Assembly (NCBI GenBank): GCA_948844705.1
Contig: CAQNVT010000206.1
Span: 1-18,002, forward strand
Direction: 5' to 3'
Source: an uncultured Dorea sp.
Lineage (GTDB): Bacteria > Bacillota > Clostridia > Lachnospirales > Lachnospiraceae
Length of the DNA stretch: 18,002 bases
The number at the start of each line of letters is the position of its first letter. Position 1 is the stretch's first letter. Under the pieces are notes generated by a model. The model searched no databases, was not told the origin of the DNA, and was given only the letters and a program-made list of their open reading frames with translations. A program made the position numbers and the translations under genes. Below are positions 12,155-18,002 of this stretch, in pieces.

Positions 12155-13828
12155 TTATCTGCTCTTTGGTATCTCCAGGATCGCCCCTCTGTTTCCTGAT
12201 GTTACCATAGACGCATACCTTGCCAGATAACCGGTCGTAACCTTCGGCTCTCTCGGCTCCCATTTTTCTCTTCTCTTTGCAAGCTCTTCCTCTGATACGT
12301 CAAGCTCAAGCTTAAGACCCGGAATGTCGATCTTAATGATATCTCCCTCTTCCACAAGCGCAATCGGACCGCCGACCGCCGCCTCCGGTGATACATGACC
12401 GATGGACGCGCCTCTGGATGCGCCGCTGAAACGTCCGTCTGTAATAAGCGCCACGCTGGAGCCAAGGCCCATTCCTGCAATCGCAGAGGTCGGATTCAGC
12501 ATCTCGCGCATACCGGGGCCTCCTTTCGGTCCCTCATAGCGGATCACTACCACATCGCCTGCCACGATCTTTCCTCCCTTAATGGCATCGATCGCGTCCT
12601 CCTCACAGTCAAATACTCTTGCCGGGCCTTCATGTACAAGCATCTCTTCTACAACAGCAGAGCGCTTCACAACACTTCCGTCCGGAGCAAGATTGCCCTT
12701 TAGAACCGCAAGTCCGCCGGTCCGGCTGTATGGATTATCGATCGGACGTATTACCTCCGGATTCCGGTTAACGGCCCCTTCTATGTTCTCTCCTACGGTC
12801 CTTCCCGTGACCGTCATACAATCCGTATGAATGAGATTCTTCTTATTTAACTCTGCCATTACCGCATAGACGCCGCCGGCCTCATTCAGATCCTCCATAT
12901 AGGTCGGCCCTGCCGGTGCAAGGTGGCAGAGATTCGGAGTCTTCTCGCTGATACCGTTTGCAAAATCGATCTCAAAATCCATGCCGATCTCATGTGCGAT
13001 CGCCGGAAGATGAAGCATACTGTTGGTAGAACATCCAAGCGCCATATCCACAGTCAGCGCATTTAGGACCGCCTTCTCCGTCATAATGTCTCTCGGACGG
13101 ATATTTTTCTCCCAGAGCTTCATTACCTGCATACCTGCCTGCTTTGCCAGCCGGATCCTTGCCGAATATACCGCCGGAATTGTTCCGTTTCCGCCAAGTC
13201 CCATGCCAAGCACCTCTGTAAGGCAGTTCATACTGTTTGCCGTATACATACCGGAGCAGGATCCGCAGGTCGGGCATACCTTATTTTCAAATTCACACAG
13301 GTCCTCATCGGACATGGTTCCCGCCGCATTGGCTCCCACTGCCTCAAACATACTGGAAAGACTTCTCTTCTCGCCCTTCACGTGTCCCGCCAGCATCGGG
13401 CCGCCGCTTACAAAAATGGTCGGAACATTAATTCTTGCCGCCGCCATCAGAAGCCCCGGAACATTCTTATCACAGTTCGGTACCATGACAAGTGCGTCAA
13501 ACTGGTGTGCCAGCGCCATCGCCTCCGTAGAATCCGCGATCAGGTCTCTCGTGACAAGAGAATATTTCATTCCGATATGCCCCATGGCAATTCCGTCGCA
13601 TACGGCGATCGCCGGAAATACGATCGGCGTTCCGCCTGCCATGGCAACGCCCTGCTTTACTGCGTCCACGATCTTATCCAGATTCATATGCCCCGGCACG
13701 ATCTCATTATAAGAGCTTACGATCCCGACTAACGGTCTCTCCATCTCCTCCTTCGTAAGTCCCAGCGCATTAAATAAGGAACGGTGCGGCGCCTGCTGCT
13801 TTCCCTTCGTAACTGTATCACTTCTCAT
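12155..13828 (-). CDS. ilvD: Dihydroxy-acid dehydratase
   Basis: IlvD dehydrates 2,3-dihydroxyisovalerate and 2,3-dihydroxy-3-methylvalerate to the keto acids leading to valine/leucine and isoleucine. The 557-residue protein has the IlvD/Edd layout with iron-sulfur ligand candidates C77 (AVCDGI), C119 (PNCDKN) and C191 within [19 protein letters not shown]. Later come [14 protein letters not shown], the [12 protein letters not shown] block and [21 protein letters not shown]. The last blocks favour IlvD over 6-phosphogluconate dehydratase, and neighbouring leuB and ilvB agree. GGAGG lies upstream of ATG 13828, 17 bases after leuB stops. Confidence 0.96.
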   Translation of the reverse strand: MRSDTVTKGKQQAPHRSLFNALGLTKEEMERPLVGIVSSYNEIVPGHMNLDKIVDAVKQGVAMAGGTPIVFPAIAVCDGIAMGHIGMKYSLVTRDLIADSTEAMALAHQFDALVMVPNCDKNVPGLLMAAARINVPTIFVSGGPMLAGHVKGEKRSLSSMFEAVGANAAGTMSDEDLCEFENKVCPTCGSCSGMYTANSMNCLTEVLGMGLGGNGTIPAVYSARIRLAKQAGMQVMKLWEKNIRPRDIMTEKAVLNALTVDMALGCSTNSMLHLPAIAHEIGMDFEIDFANGISEKTPNLCHLAPAGPTYMEDLNEAGGVYAVMAELNKKNLIHTDCMTVTGRTVGENIEGAVNRNPEVIRPIDNPYSRTGGLAVLKGNLAPDGSVVKRSAVVEEMLVHEGPARVFDCEEDAIDAIKGGKIVAGDVVVIRYEGPKGGPGMREMLNPTSAIAGMGLGSSVALITDGRFSGASRGASIGHVSPEAAVGGPIALVEEGDIIKIDIPGLKLELDVSEEELAKRREKWEPREPKVTTGYLARYASMVTSGNRGAILEIPKSR

Positions 13829-13845
13829 AGTTCGTTATCCTCCAA

Positions 13846-14940
13846 TCAATTTATATATTCCGATATCAAATCTCCCATTTTTGCCGTACCGACCTTTTCC
13901 TTACCCTCGGACATAATATCCCCGGTGCGGTAGCCTGCCTTAAGAACCTCTGCCACGGCATTCTCGATCGCATCTGCCTCCTTGTCAAGATCAAAGCTGA
14001 ACCTTAGCATCATTGCCGCCGACAGAATCGTTGCGATCGGGTTTGCGATTCCTTTCCCTGCAATATCCGGTGCGGAGCCGCCGCTTGGTTCATAAAGCCC
14101 GAACTTTGTCTCATTCAGGCTGGCGCTTGCAAGCATTCCGATAGACCCCGTCACCATACTCGCCTCATCGGATAAAATATCCCCAAACATATTCTCTGTA
14201 AGGATGACGTCAAACTGCTTCGGGTCCTTTACAAGCTGCATCGCACAATTATCCACCAGCATATGCTCCAGGGTAACCTCCGGATACTCCGTCGCAACCT
14301 CCTCTACAACCTTTCGCCAGAGCCTGGAGGAATCCAGCACATTTGCCTTGTCTACGCTCGTCACTTTTTTCCTGCGCTTCATGGCAATGTCAAAGCCGCG
14401 CTTCGCGATCCGGCGGATCTCTCCCTCATTATATGTAAGAGAATCGTAGGCCGTCAGAACACCGCCCTCCTCTACCGTCCTTCTCTCACCGAAATATAAA
14501 CCGCCCGTAAGCTCCCGCATGATCATCATGTCAAAGCCGCCTCCGGTGATCTCCTCCTTAAGCGGACATGCACCCTTAAGCTCGTCATAGAGAATCGCCG
14601 GGCGTAAATTTGCAAACAGGTTCAGCGCTTTCCGGATCTTAAGAAGCCCCGCCTCCGGCCTTTTTGAAGGCTCCAGCTTATACCACGGAGACGTCTTCGC
14701 ATCCCCTCCGATGGATCCCATCAGGACTGCATCACAGGCCTTTGCCGCTTCAATCGTCTCGTCTGTCAGCGGAATACCATGTACATCGATGGACGCGCCT
14801 CCCATTAAAAGCTGCGTATACTCTATGGTATGCCCGTATTTATCTGCCGCTTTATCAAGGACCTTCATCGCCTCCGTTACGATCTCCGGACCGATTCCGT
14901 CCCCCTTAATCACACCGATTTTCAAATTCATGCTTCTCAT
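13846..14940 (-). CDS. leuB: 3-isopropylmalate dehydrogenase
   Basis: LeuB oxidises and decarboxylates 3-isopropylmalate with NAD to 2-oxoisocaproate, the leucine precursor. The 364-residue protein shows GDGIGPEIV, substrate-side [26 protein letters not shown] (Tyr149 expected catalytic), [15 protein letters not shown] (Lys198 catalytic), VDNCAMQL (Asp230), FGDILSDEA (metal-binding Asp254/258) and the NAD loop [20 protein letters not shown]. The IPMDH-type NAD loop argues against isocitrate dehydrogenase. First gene of the five-gene operon. ATG 14940 has AGAAGG 4 bases upstream; an in-frame ATG at 14931, giving MNLKIGV, is an alternative start. leuA, leuC and leuD are not in the window. Confidence 0.95.
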   Translation of the reverse strand: MRSMNLKIGVIKGDGIGPEIVTEAMKVLDKAADKYGHTIEYTQLLMGGASIDVHGIPLTDETIEAAKACDAVLMGSIGGDAKTSPWYKLEPSKRPEAGLLKIRKALNLFANLRPAILYDELKGACPLKEEITGGGFDMMIMRELTGGLYFGERRTVEEGGVLTAYDSLTYNEGEIRRIAKRGFDIAMKRRKKVTSVDKANVLDSSRLWRKVVEEVATEYPEVTLEHMLVDNCAMQLVKDPKQFDVILTENMFGDILSDEASMVTGSIGMLASASLNETKFGLYEPSGGSAPDIAGKGIANPIATILSAAMMLRFSFDLDKEADAIENAVAEVLKAGYRTGDIMSEGKEKVGTAKMGDLISEYIN

Positions 14941-14962
14941 CTTCCCTTCTCATTTAAACCTT

Positions 14963-14980
14963 GTACTAACTGTTCAGTAC
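14963..14980. promoter_or_regulatory. Imperfect 18-bp dyad in the leuB leader, possible operator
   Basis: GTACTAACTGTTCAGTAC has matching GTACT/AGTAC arms (six of nine pairs) and lies about 15-32 bases after the predicted transcription start of leuB. A partly overlapping AACTGT (14969-14974)/ACAGTT (14985-14990) pair is also present. This is a plausible repressor site; no regulator can be named. Confidence 0.35.
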
Positions 14981-15001
14981 CTTCACAGTTACGCTTGTAC
15001 C

Positions 15002-15030
15002 ATAATATCGCATTTTATGCCATGTTTCAA
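15002..15030 (-). promoter_or_regulatory. Promoter of the leuB-ilvD-ilvB-serC-serA operon
   Basis: Minus strand TTGAAA (15025-15030), 17 bases, TATTAT (15002-15007). The leader before the leuB ATG is only about 55 bases. That is too short for a T-box or attenuator, so control is more likely at initiation. Confidence 0.65.
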
Positions 15031-15032
15031 GA

Positions 15033-15061
15033 CTTTAATTTACTAAACTAATAAATTAAAG
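15033..15061. repeat. AT-rich perfect inverted repeat at the deoD 3' end
   Basis: CTTTAATTTA (15033-15042) and TAAATTAAAG (15052-15061) form a 10-bp stem with a 9-base loop. The repeat includes the deoD stop codon and abuts the leuB -35. It may separate deoD transcription from the leuB promoter, but it has almost no GC pairs and no clear U-tract, so a terminator role is weak. Confidence 0.35.
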
Positions 15062-15754
15062 CTCCAACGCTATTTCCATCATCTGATTAAATCCGGTCTG
15101 GCGTTCCTCAGCGCTCAGGGAAGCTTCTTTATACAAATGGTCGGAGACAGTCAGGATACAGAGAGCCTTTTTCCCGGCTCTCGCCGCGTTCATATAAAGG
15201 CCGGCCGCCTCCATCTCTACGGCGAGCACGCCCATTCGTTTCCATCTGTCGTTGAAATCCTCCATATCATTGTAAAATACGTCCGAGGACAAAATGTTGC
15301 CTACCTTTACGTTTGCGCCCTTTGCCCGGGCAGTATTTACCGCCCTCTCCAGCAGGTCATAGTCGGGAATCGGTGCAAAGGTCCCCGGAAGCCCGTACTG
15401 GTCCGCGTAATTGGAGTTGGTGCAGGCGCCCATTCCGATCACGATATCCATGACGTTTACATCCTCCTGCATCGCTCCGGCAGAGCCGATGCGGATAATG
15501 CTGTCTACATCATAAAAATGATACAGCTCATAGCTGTAGATTCCTATGGATGGTATCCCCATGCCGCCTCCCATGACGGAAAGCTCTTTTCCCTTATAGG
15601 TGCCTGTGTATCCGAACATATTTCTTACCGTGTTAAAGCATTTTACATTTTCGAGATATGTATCCGCAATGTATTTTGCACGGAGCGGATCGCCCGGCAT
15701 CAGTACTGTCTTTGCAATATCTCCTTTTTCTGCCGCATTATGTGGTGTTCCCAT
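15056..15754 (-). CDS. deoD: Purine nucleoside phosphorylase, DeoD (hexameric) type
   Basis: DeoD cleaves purine (deoxy)nucleosides with phosphate to free base and (deoxy)ribose 1-phosphate in nucleoside salvage. The 232-residue protein begins MGTPHNAAEKGDIA with H5, then MPGDPLRAKYIA (phosphate-binding Arg), VMGGGMGIPSIGIYSYEL, IRIGSAGA (phosphate), the AVEMEAAGLY block (ribose-binding Glu) and TVSDHL (catalytic Asp). This is the bacterial hexamer class, not the trimeric PunA class. ATG 15754 is chosen because AAGGAGG lies 8 bases upstream and the family starts there; the longer open frame to 15796 adds an unrelated LRRDYTDNKEEKK-type extension that overlaps the leader. It has its own promoter and does not obviously belong to the leuB operon. 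Confidence 0.95.
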   Translation of the reverse strand: MGTPHNAAEKGDIAKTVLMPGDPLRAKYIADTYLENVKCFNTVRNMFGYTGTYKGKELSVMGGGMGIPSIGIYSYELYHFYDVDSIIRIGSAGAMQEDVNVMDIVIGMGACTNSNYADQYGLPGTFAPIPDYDLLERAVNTARAKGANVKVGNILSSDVFYNDMEDFNDRWKRMGVLAVEMEAAGLYMNAARAGKKALCILTVSDHLYKEASLSAEERQTGFNQMMEIALEL

Positions 15755-15786
15755 CTTCTTTTCCTCCTTATTGTCCGTATAATCTC

Positions 15787-15803
15787 TGCGGAGCATTCCC
15801 GCA
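15787..15803 (-). promoter_or_regulatory. Small GC hairpin in the deoD leader
   Basis: The minus strand reads TGCGGGAATGCTCCGCA, a 5-6 bp stem 32 bases before the start codon. A near-identical dyad precedes the next gene upstream (16972-16987). It may stabilise the leader or bind a protein. Confidence 0.4.
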
Positions 15804-15813
15804 TTTTGTTATT

Positions 15814-15842
15814 ATTATAACATCTTTTTTCCTAAATGAAAA
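15814..15842 (-). promoter_or_regulatory. Promoter of deoD
   Basis: Minus strand TTTTCA (15837-15842), 17 bases, TATAAT (15814-15819). The predicted start near 15807 gives a leader of about 50 bases. The promoter begins within 2 bases of the acyltransferase stop codon, so that gene has no room for a separate terminator. Confidence 0.6.
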
Positions 15843-15843
15843 T

Positions 15844-16953
15844 TTATTTGCCTTCCTGACACAAGGATTCTATGTACCTTTCAATATTGCCGCAATGCTG
15901 TTTTACCTTTAATATATTAAAAATTTCCAGCCTGACGCGGTCGATCAAAGCGCCTGCAAATCCGATTACCAGTGCGGTAATCAAGACAGCTAAAACCATT
16001 AAAAACGGATTCAGCTCTATATAATGCCGGAAGGCCCCTACAATAAATGCTTCTCTGATCAGCGGCTCTTCATGAAAGAGATAGATACCGAAAGAAACCG
16101 GCACAAAGAAACGTATCAATCGCTTAAGCCCCTCCCTGCAGTCCAGCCTGGAAAAGAACAGAAGCAAAAAAACAGAACAGGACACGATTGTAGGAGATAC
16201 ATAGCTGATCAGATAATTACCGTCCCCAGGTGTTCCGGTCTTTTTGAAATTCACAAACTCTATAACAATTTTTGACATCCACGTCAGAATCACACAGAAA
16301 AAATATCCCAGGAGATTTTTCTTATTATTATAGGAAAGCGCACCCGCATATTTTTTCATATAAGCGCCCGCAATATACAGTACGGAAAGCCACAAAAAGC
16401 TGAAGCCATTACCCGTAAACGGAAAATCCGACTGAAACAGAACCGGCAATACTGAAAAAACGACAAACATCGTAACAAGCATTTTTTTCATCACTGCCCT
16501 GTCAAAAGTATCTAACATAAGATTATAAAATGGCATGAAAAAAAACAGGCAGAAATATGCCGTGAAATACCAGTATGTGTTAAACGCAAACGGAAAGGCC
16601 GCATGAAACAGCGCCTGCGGACCAATAAGCTCCGGCCGGTAAACATAAAATACTGCCGTAGTAATAAGTGTATAAAAGATCACTTGCAGATACAAATACA
16701 ATAATTTTGAATATTTATGCCTTTTCCCATACCCCACATAACCGGAGATCAGCGCATAGGAATTCACGGCACAGTAGGCTCCCACTGCAAGAAGCCATGC
16801 TGTCTCATGATTTACAGTCAATGCATCTGTCGCGTCCCAGATGCTGCCATGCCCCAATATATGGAGAATAAGAACCATGAACATGGAAATAATTCTGAAC
16901 AGGCCGATCCCATAATTGTATTCTGTATTTTTATCTAAATCTGTATTTCCCAT
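15844..16953 (-). CDS. Acyltransferase family 3 membrane protein
   Basis: A 369-residue polytopic protein with about ten hydrophobic segments. Near the N-terminus, GLFRIISMFMVLILHILGHG contains the R-x10-H arrangement typical of acyltransferase-3 (OatA/WecH/NodX-like) enzymes. YWYFTAYFCLFFFMPFYN, FPFTGNGFSFLWLSVLYIAGAYMKKY and FVPVSFGIYLFHEEPLIR near the C-terminus also fit. Such proteins O-acetylate or otherwise acylate cell-surface polysaccharides, teichoic acids or peptidoglycan from the membrane. There is no extra periplasmic SGNH domain, so it is the membrane-only form, like those in polysaccharide clusters, although no glycan genes adjoin it. The ribosome binding site is weak (AGGTTG) and I see no convincing promoter. 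The acceptor is unknown. Confidence 0.85.
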   Translation of the reverse strand: MGNTDLDKNTEYNYGIGLFRIISMFMVLILHILGHGSIWDATDALTVNHETAWLLAVGAYCAVNSYALISGYVGYGKRHKYSKLLYLYLQVIFYTLITTAVFYVYRPELIGPQALFHAAFPFAFNTYWYFTAYFCLFFFMPFYNLMLDTFDRAVMKKMLVTMFVVFSVLPVLFQSDFPFTGNGFSFLWLSVLYIAGAYMKKYAGALSYNNKKNLLGYFFCVILTWMSKIVIEFVNFKKTGTPGDGNYLISYVSPTIVSCSVFLLLFFSRLDCREGLKRLIRFFVPVSFGIYLFHEEPLIREAFIVGAFRHYIELNPFLMVLAVLITALVIGFAGALIDRVRLEIFNILKVKQHCGNIERYIESLCQEGK

Positions 16954-16971
16954 TTTTCAACAACCTGATAC

Positions 16972-16987
16972 TGCGGAATATCCCGCA
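16972..16987 (-). promoter_or_regulatory. Small GC hairpin before the acyltransferase gene
   Basis: The minus strand reads TGCGGGATATTCCGCA, 5 bp paired, 18 bases before the start codon. It resembles the deoD leader dyad at 15787-15803. A perfect CGGCCGGCCG palindrome sits a little further upstream (17015-17024). Confidence 0.4.
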
Positions 16988-17063
16988 CGCTGTAATCCTT
17001 TCATTTTATAAGTACGGCCGGCCGCTATTATCATATACCTGCCGTTCATAAACCTCCATGCAC

Positions 17064-17111
17064 AAAAAGCAGGAAAAAAGAGAACCCTGCATCTGATCTC
17101 CATTTCCTGCT
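17064..17111 (-). terminator. Intrinsic terminator downstream of yajC
   Basis: On the minus strand AGCAGGAAA (17103-17111) pairs with TTTCCTGCT (17068-17076), 9 bp with a large loop that contains its own GAGA/TCTC pairing, and is followed by a T-run (17064-17068). It ends the yajC transcript about 35 bases after the stop codon. Confidence 0.75.
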
Positions 17112-17144
17112 CTTTAAAAATCTGTTTTAATCTGCGGCAAGTCC

Positions 17145-17453
17145 CTACTCCGCGGATGCCTTCTCGATCTGTGCCACTGCTGCCTTCTGCATCGGAATAC
17201 GGCAGTTCTTGTTGTTGCCAAACTCTACAATGATATCATTATCTTGAATATCAATGATCACACCATAAAAACCGCTTGTTGTAAGCACGGTATCTCCGAC
17301 TTCCATATCAGCGATCATCGCCTGTATTCTCTTCTGCTCCTTTTTCTGCGGTCTGATAAAAATGAACCAGAAACCTCCGAAAATCACTGCGTATACAACC
17401 AGTAATAACACCCAGCTCATTCCGCCCTGCGCCTGTGCTGCTAATGTAAACAT
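17145..17453 (-). CDS. yajC: Preprotein translocase accessory subunit YajC
   Basis: YajC is a small single-pass membrane protein that associates with SecDF and SecYEG during protein export. The 102-residue product has a short N-terminus (MFTLAAQAQGG), one membrane helix (about 12-34, WVLLLVVYAVIFGGFWFIFI) and the family signature IRPQKKEQKR immediately after it. A soluble beta domain follows (GDTVLTTSGFYGVI, the common G-D-x-V-x-T-x-x-G motif). ATG 17453 is chosen because AGGAGG lies 9 bases upstream; a longer frame to 17477 runs through that site. It follows tgt, the usual arrangement. The secD/secF genes that often come next are absent here, because a terminator and then an acyltransferase gene follow. 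Confidence 0.93.
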   Translation of the reverse strand: MFTLAAQAQGGMSWVLLLVVYAVIFGGFWFIFIRPQKKEQKRIQAMIADMEVGDTVLTTSGFYGVIIDIQDNDIIVEFGNNKNCRIPMQKAAVAQIEKASAE

Positions 17454-17491
17454 ACAATTCTTCCTCCTAAATCTCATTAAACACTATTGCT

Positions 17492-17520
17492 ATCATACAG
17501 GATATTACCCTTTTCATCAA
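17492..17520 (-). promoter_or_regulatory. Promoter of yajC
   Basis: Minus strand TTGATG (17515-17520), 17 bases, TATGAT (17492-17497), placed between the tgt stop codon and the yajC ribosome binding site. yajC can thus be transcribed independently of tgt. Confidence 0.6.
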
Positions 17521-17545
17521 GTAATTTTCCCTAATTCATGCAAAT

Positions 17546-18002
17546 TTAATATTTCCCGCCCGTCACCTTCCGAAGCTTTTCCTCTTTATATTCCTTATAT
17601 CTGCCCTCTTCGATCGCTCCGCGTATCTCTGTCATCATCGTATTATAAAAATACAGATTATGAAGCACGCACAGCCTCATGCCGAGCATCTCCTTCGCCT
17701 TTAAGAGATGCCTGATATAGGCCCTTGAATAGGTACGGCATACGGGACAGCCGCAGCCTTCCTCGATCGGGCGCGCATCCAGCTCGTACTGTGCGTTGAA
17801 AAGATTCAGCTTCCCTTCATTTGTATAGACATGCCCGTGCCTTCCGTTGCGGCTCGGATATACACAGTCGAAAAAGTCCACTCCCCGGTCTACCGCTTCC
17901 AGTATATTTGCCGGAGTTCCTACTCCCACATCGCGCTGGTAACCATCGAGATAAACGACTGAAAGCTTTTTTTCAGACTCATCCCAGAACATACAGTCCC
18001 CC
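17546..18002 (-). CDS. tgt: Queuine tRNA-ribosyltransferase (Tgt), C-terminal part, 5' end cut or chimeric
   Basis: Tgt exchanges guanine for a queuine precursor at the wobble position of certain tRNAs. From GVGTPANILEAVDRGVDFFDCV the match is clear. The Asp in FFDCV is the expected nucleophile, PSRNGRHG the guanine-34 recognition loop, CGCPVC with C and H further on (RLCVLHNLYF) the zinc site, and the C-terminal helices end ...EIRGAIEEG. The ~25 residues encoded by 17928-18002 (DCMFWDESEKKLS, then VVYLDGYQRDV) are not what the family has before GVGTP, where P-x-YLM is expected. None of the three minus-strand frames supplies it. The frame is open to the window edge. Either recombination or an assembly fault near 17928 is likely. 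Confidence 0.85.
   Translation of the reverse strand, partial: GDCMFWDESEKKLSVVYLDGYQRDVGVGTPANILEAVDRGVDFFDCVYPSRNGRHGHVYTNEGKLNLFNAQYELDARPIEEGCGCPVCRTYSRAYIRHLLKAKEMLGMRLCVLHNLYFYNTMMTEIRGAIEEGRYKEYKEEKLRKVTGGKY

Noticed and set aside
14941..15055. T-box or leader-peptide attenuator before leuB
   Set aside because: The leader after the predicted start is about 55 bases, without a T-box sequence, terminator or run of Leu/Ile/Val codons.
16985..17010. 14-residue open frame just before the acyltransferase gene
   Set aside because: It has no ribosome binding site and overlaps the GC dyad; nothing supports translation.

Overview
This window looks like chromosomal DNA from a gut-type Clostridia bacterium, probably Lachnospiraceae. 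That placement is inferred from protein style (a short ACT-type SerA, a tgt-yajC pair, FecCD-type transporters with a DNA-encoded cobalamin riboswitch, Gram-positive ribosome binding sites such as AGGAGG) and was not checked by any search. Nearly all genes are on the minus strand; the only clear plus-strand gene is a MerR regulator at 1070-1831.

Left end (1-1045): an AT-rich block with a small AraC-type regulator and a clpP gene that starts inside the regulator's stop codon. clpP breaks off near position 85-91 and runs, out of frame, into sequence that reads as an ADP-ribosylglycohydrolase fragment. Upstream of araC is a perfect 15-bp direct repeat just ahead of a weak promoter. A MerR gene with three membrane segments follows, driven by a promoter with a 19-bp spacer. 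It ends at an 85-bp nested inverted repeat with a perfect 44-bp palindromic core.

Cobalamin uptake operon (8143 down to 1928): promoter, complete cobalamin riboswitch (7912-8086), candidate terminator hairpins, then four tightly packed genes. These are a large surface lipoprotein, a substrate-binding lipoprotein, a FecCD/BtuC-type permease and an ATPase with an extra C-terminal domain. The surface lipoprotein has an acidic Pro/Glu repeat stalk, three beta-rich modules resembling NEAT-type domains and, at its C-terminus, only the N-terminal lobe of the substrate-binding protein encoded next to it. This is the most interesting part of the window.

Amino acid biosynthesis operon (15030 down to 8169): promoter, leuB, ilvD, ilvB, serC and serA, with gaps of 2-27 bases. 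No acetolactate synthase small subunit gene, T-box or leader peptide is visible.

Right part (15056-18002): deoD (purine nucleoside phosphorylase), an acyltransferase-3 family membrane protein, yajC with its own promoter and terminator, and the 3' part of tgt. The last ~75 bases do not continue the Tgt protein as expected. With the clpP chimera at the other end, this suggests recombination or assembly breakpoints at both window edges. No tRNA, rRNA, CRISPR array or complete insertion sequence was seen.
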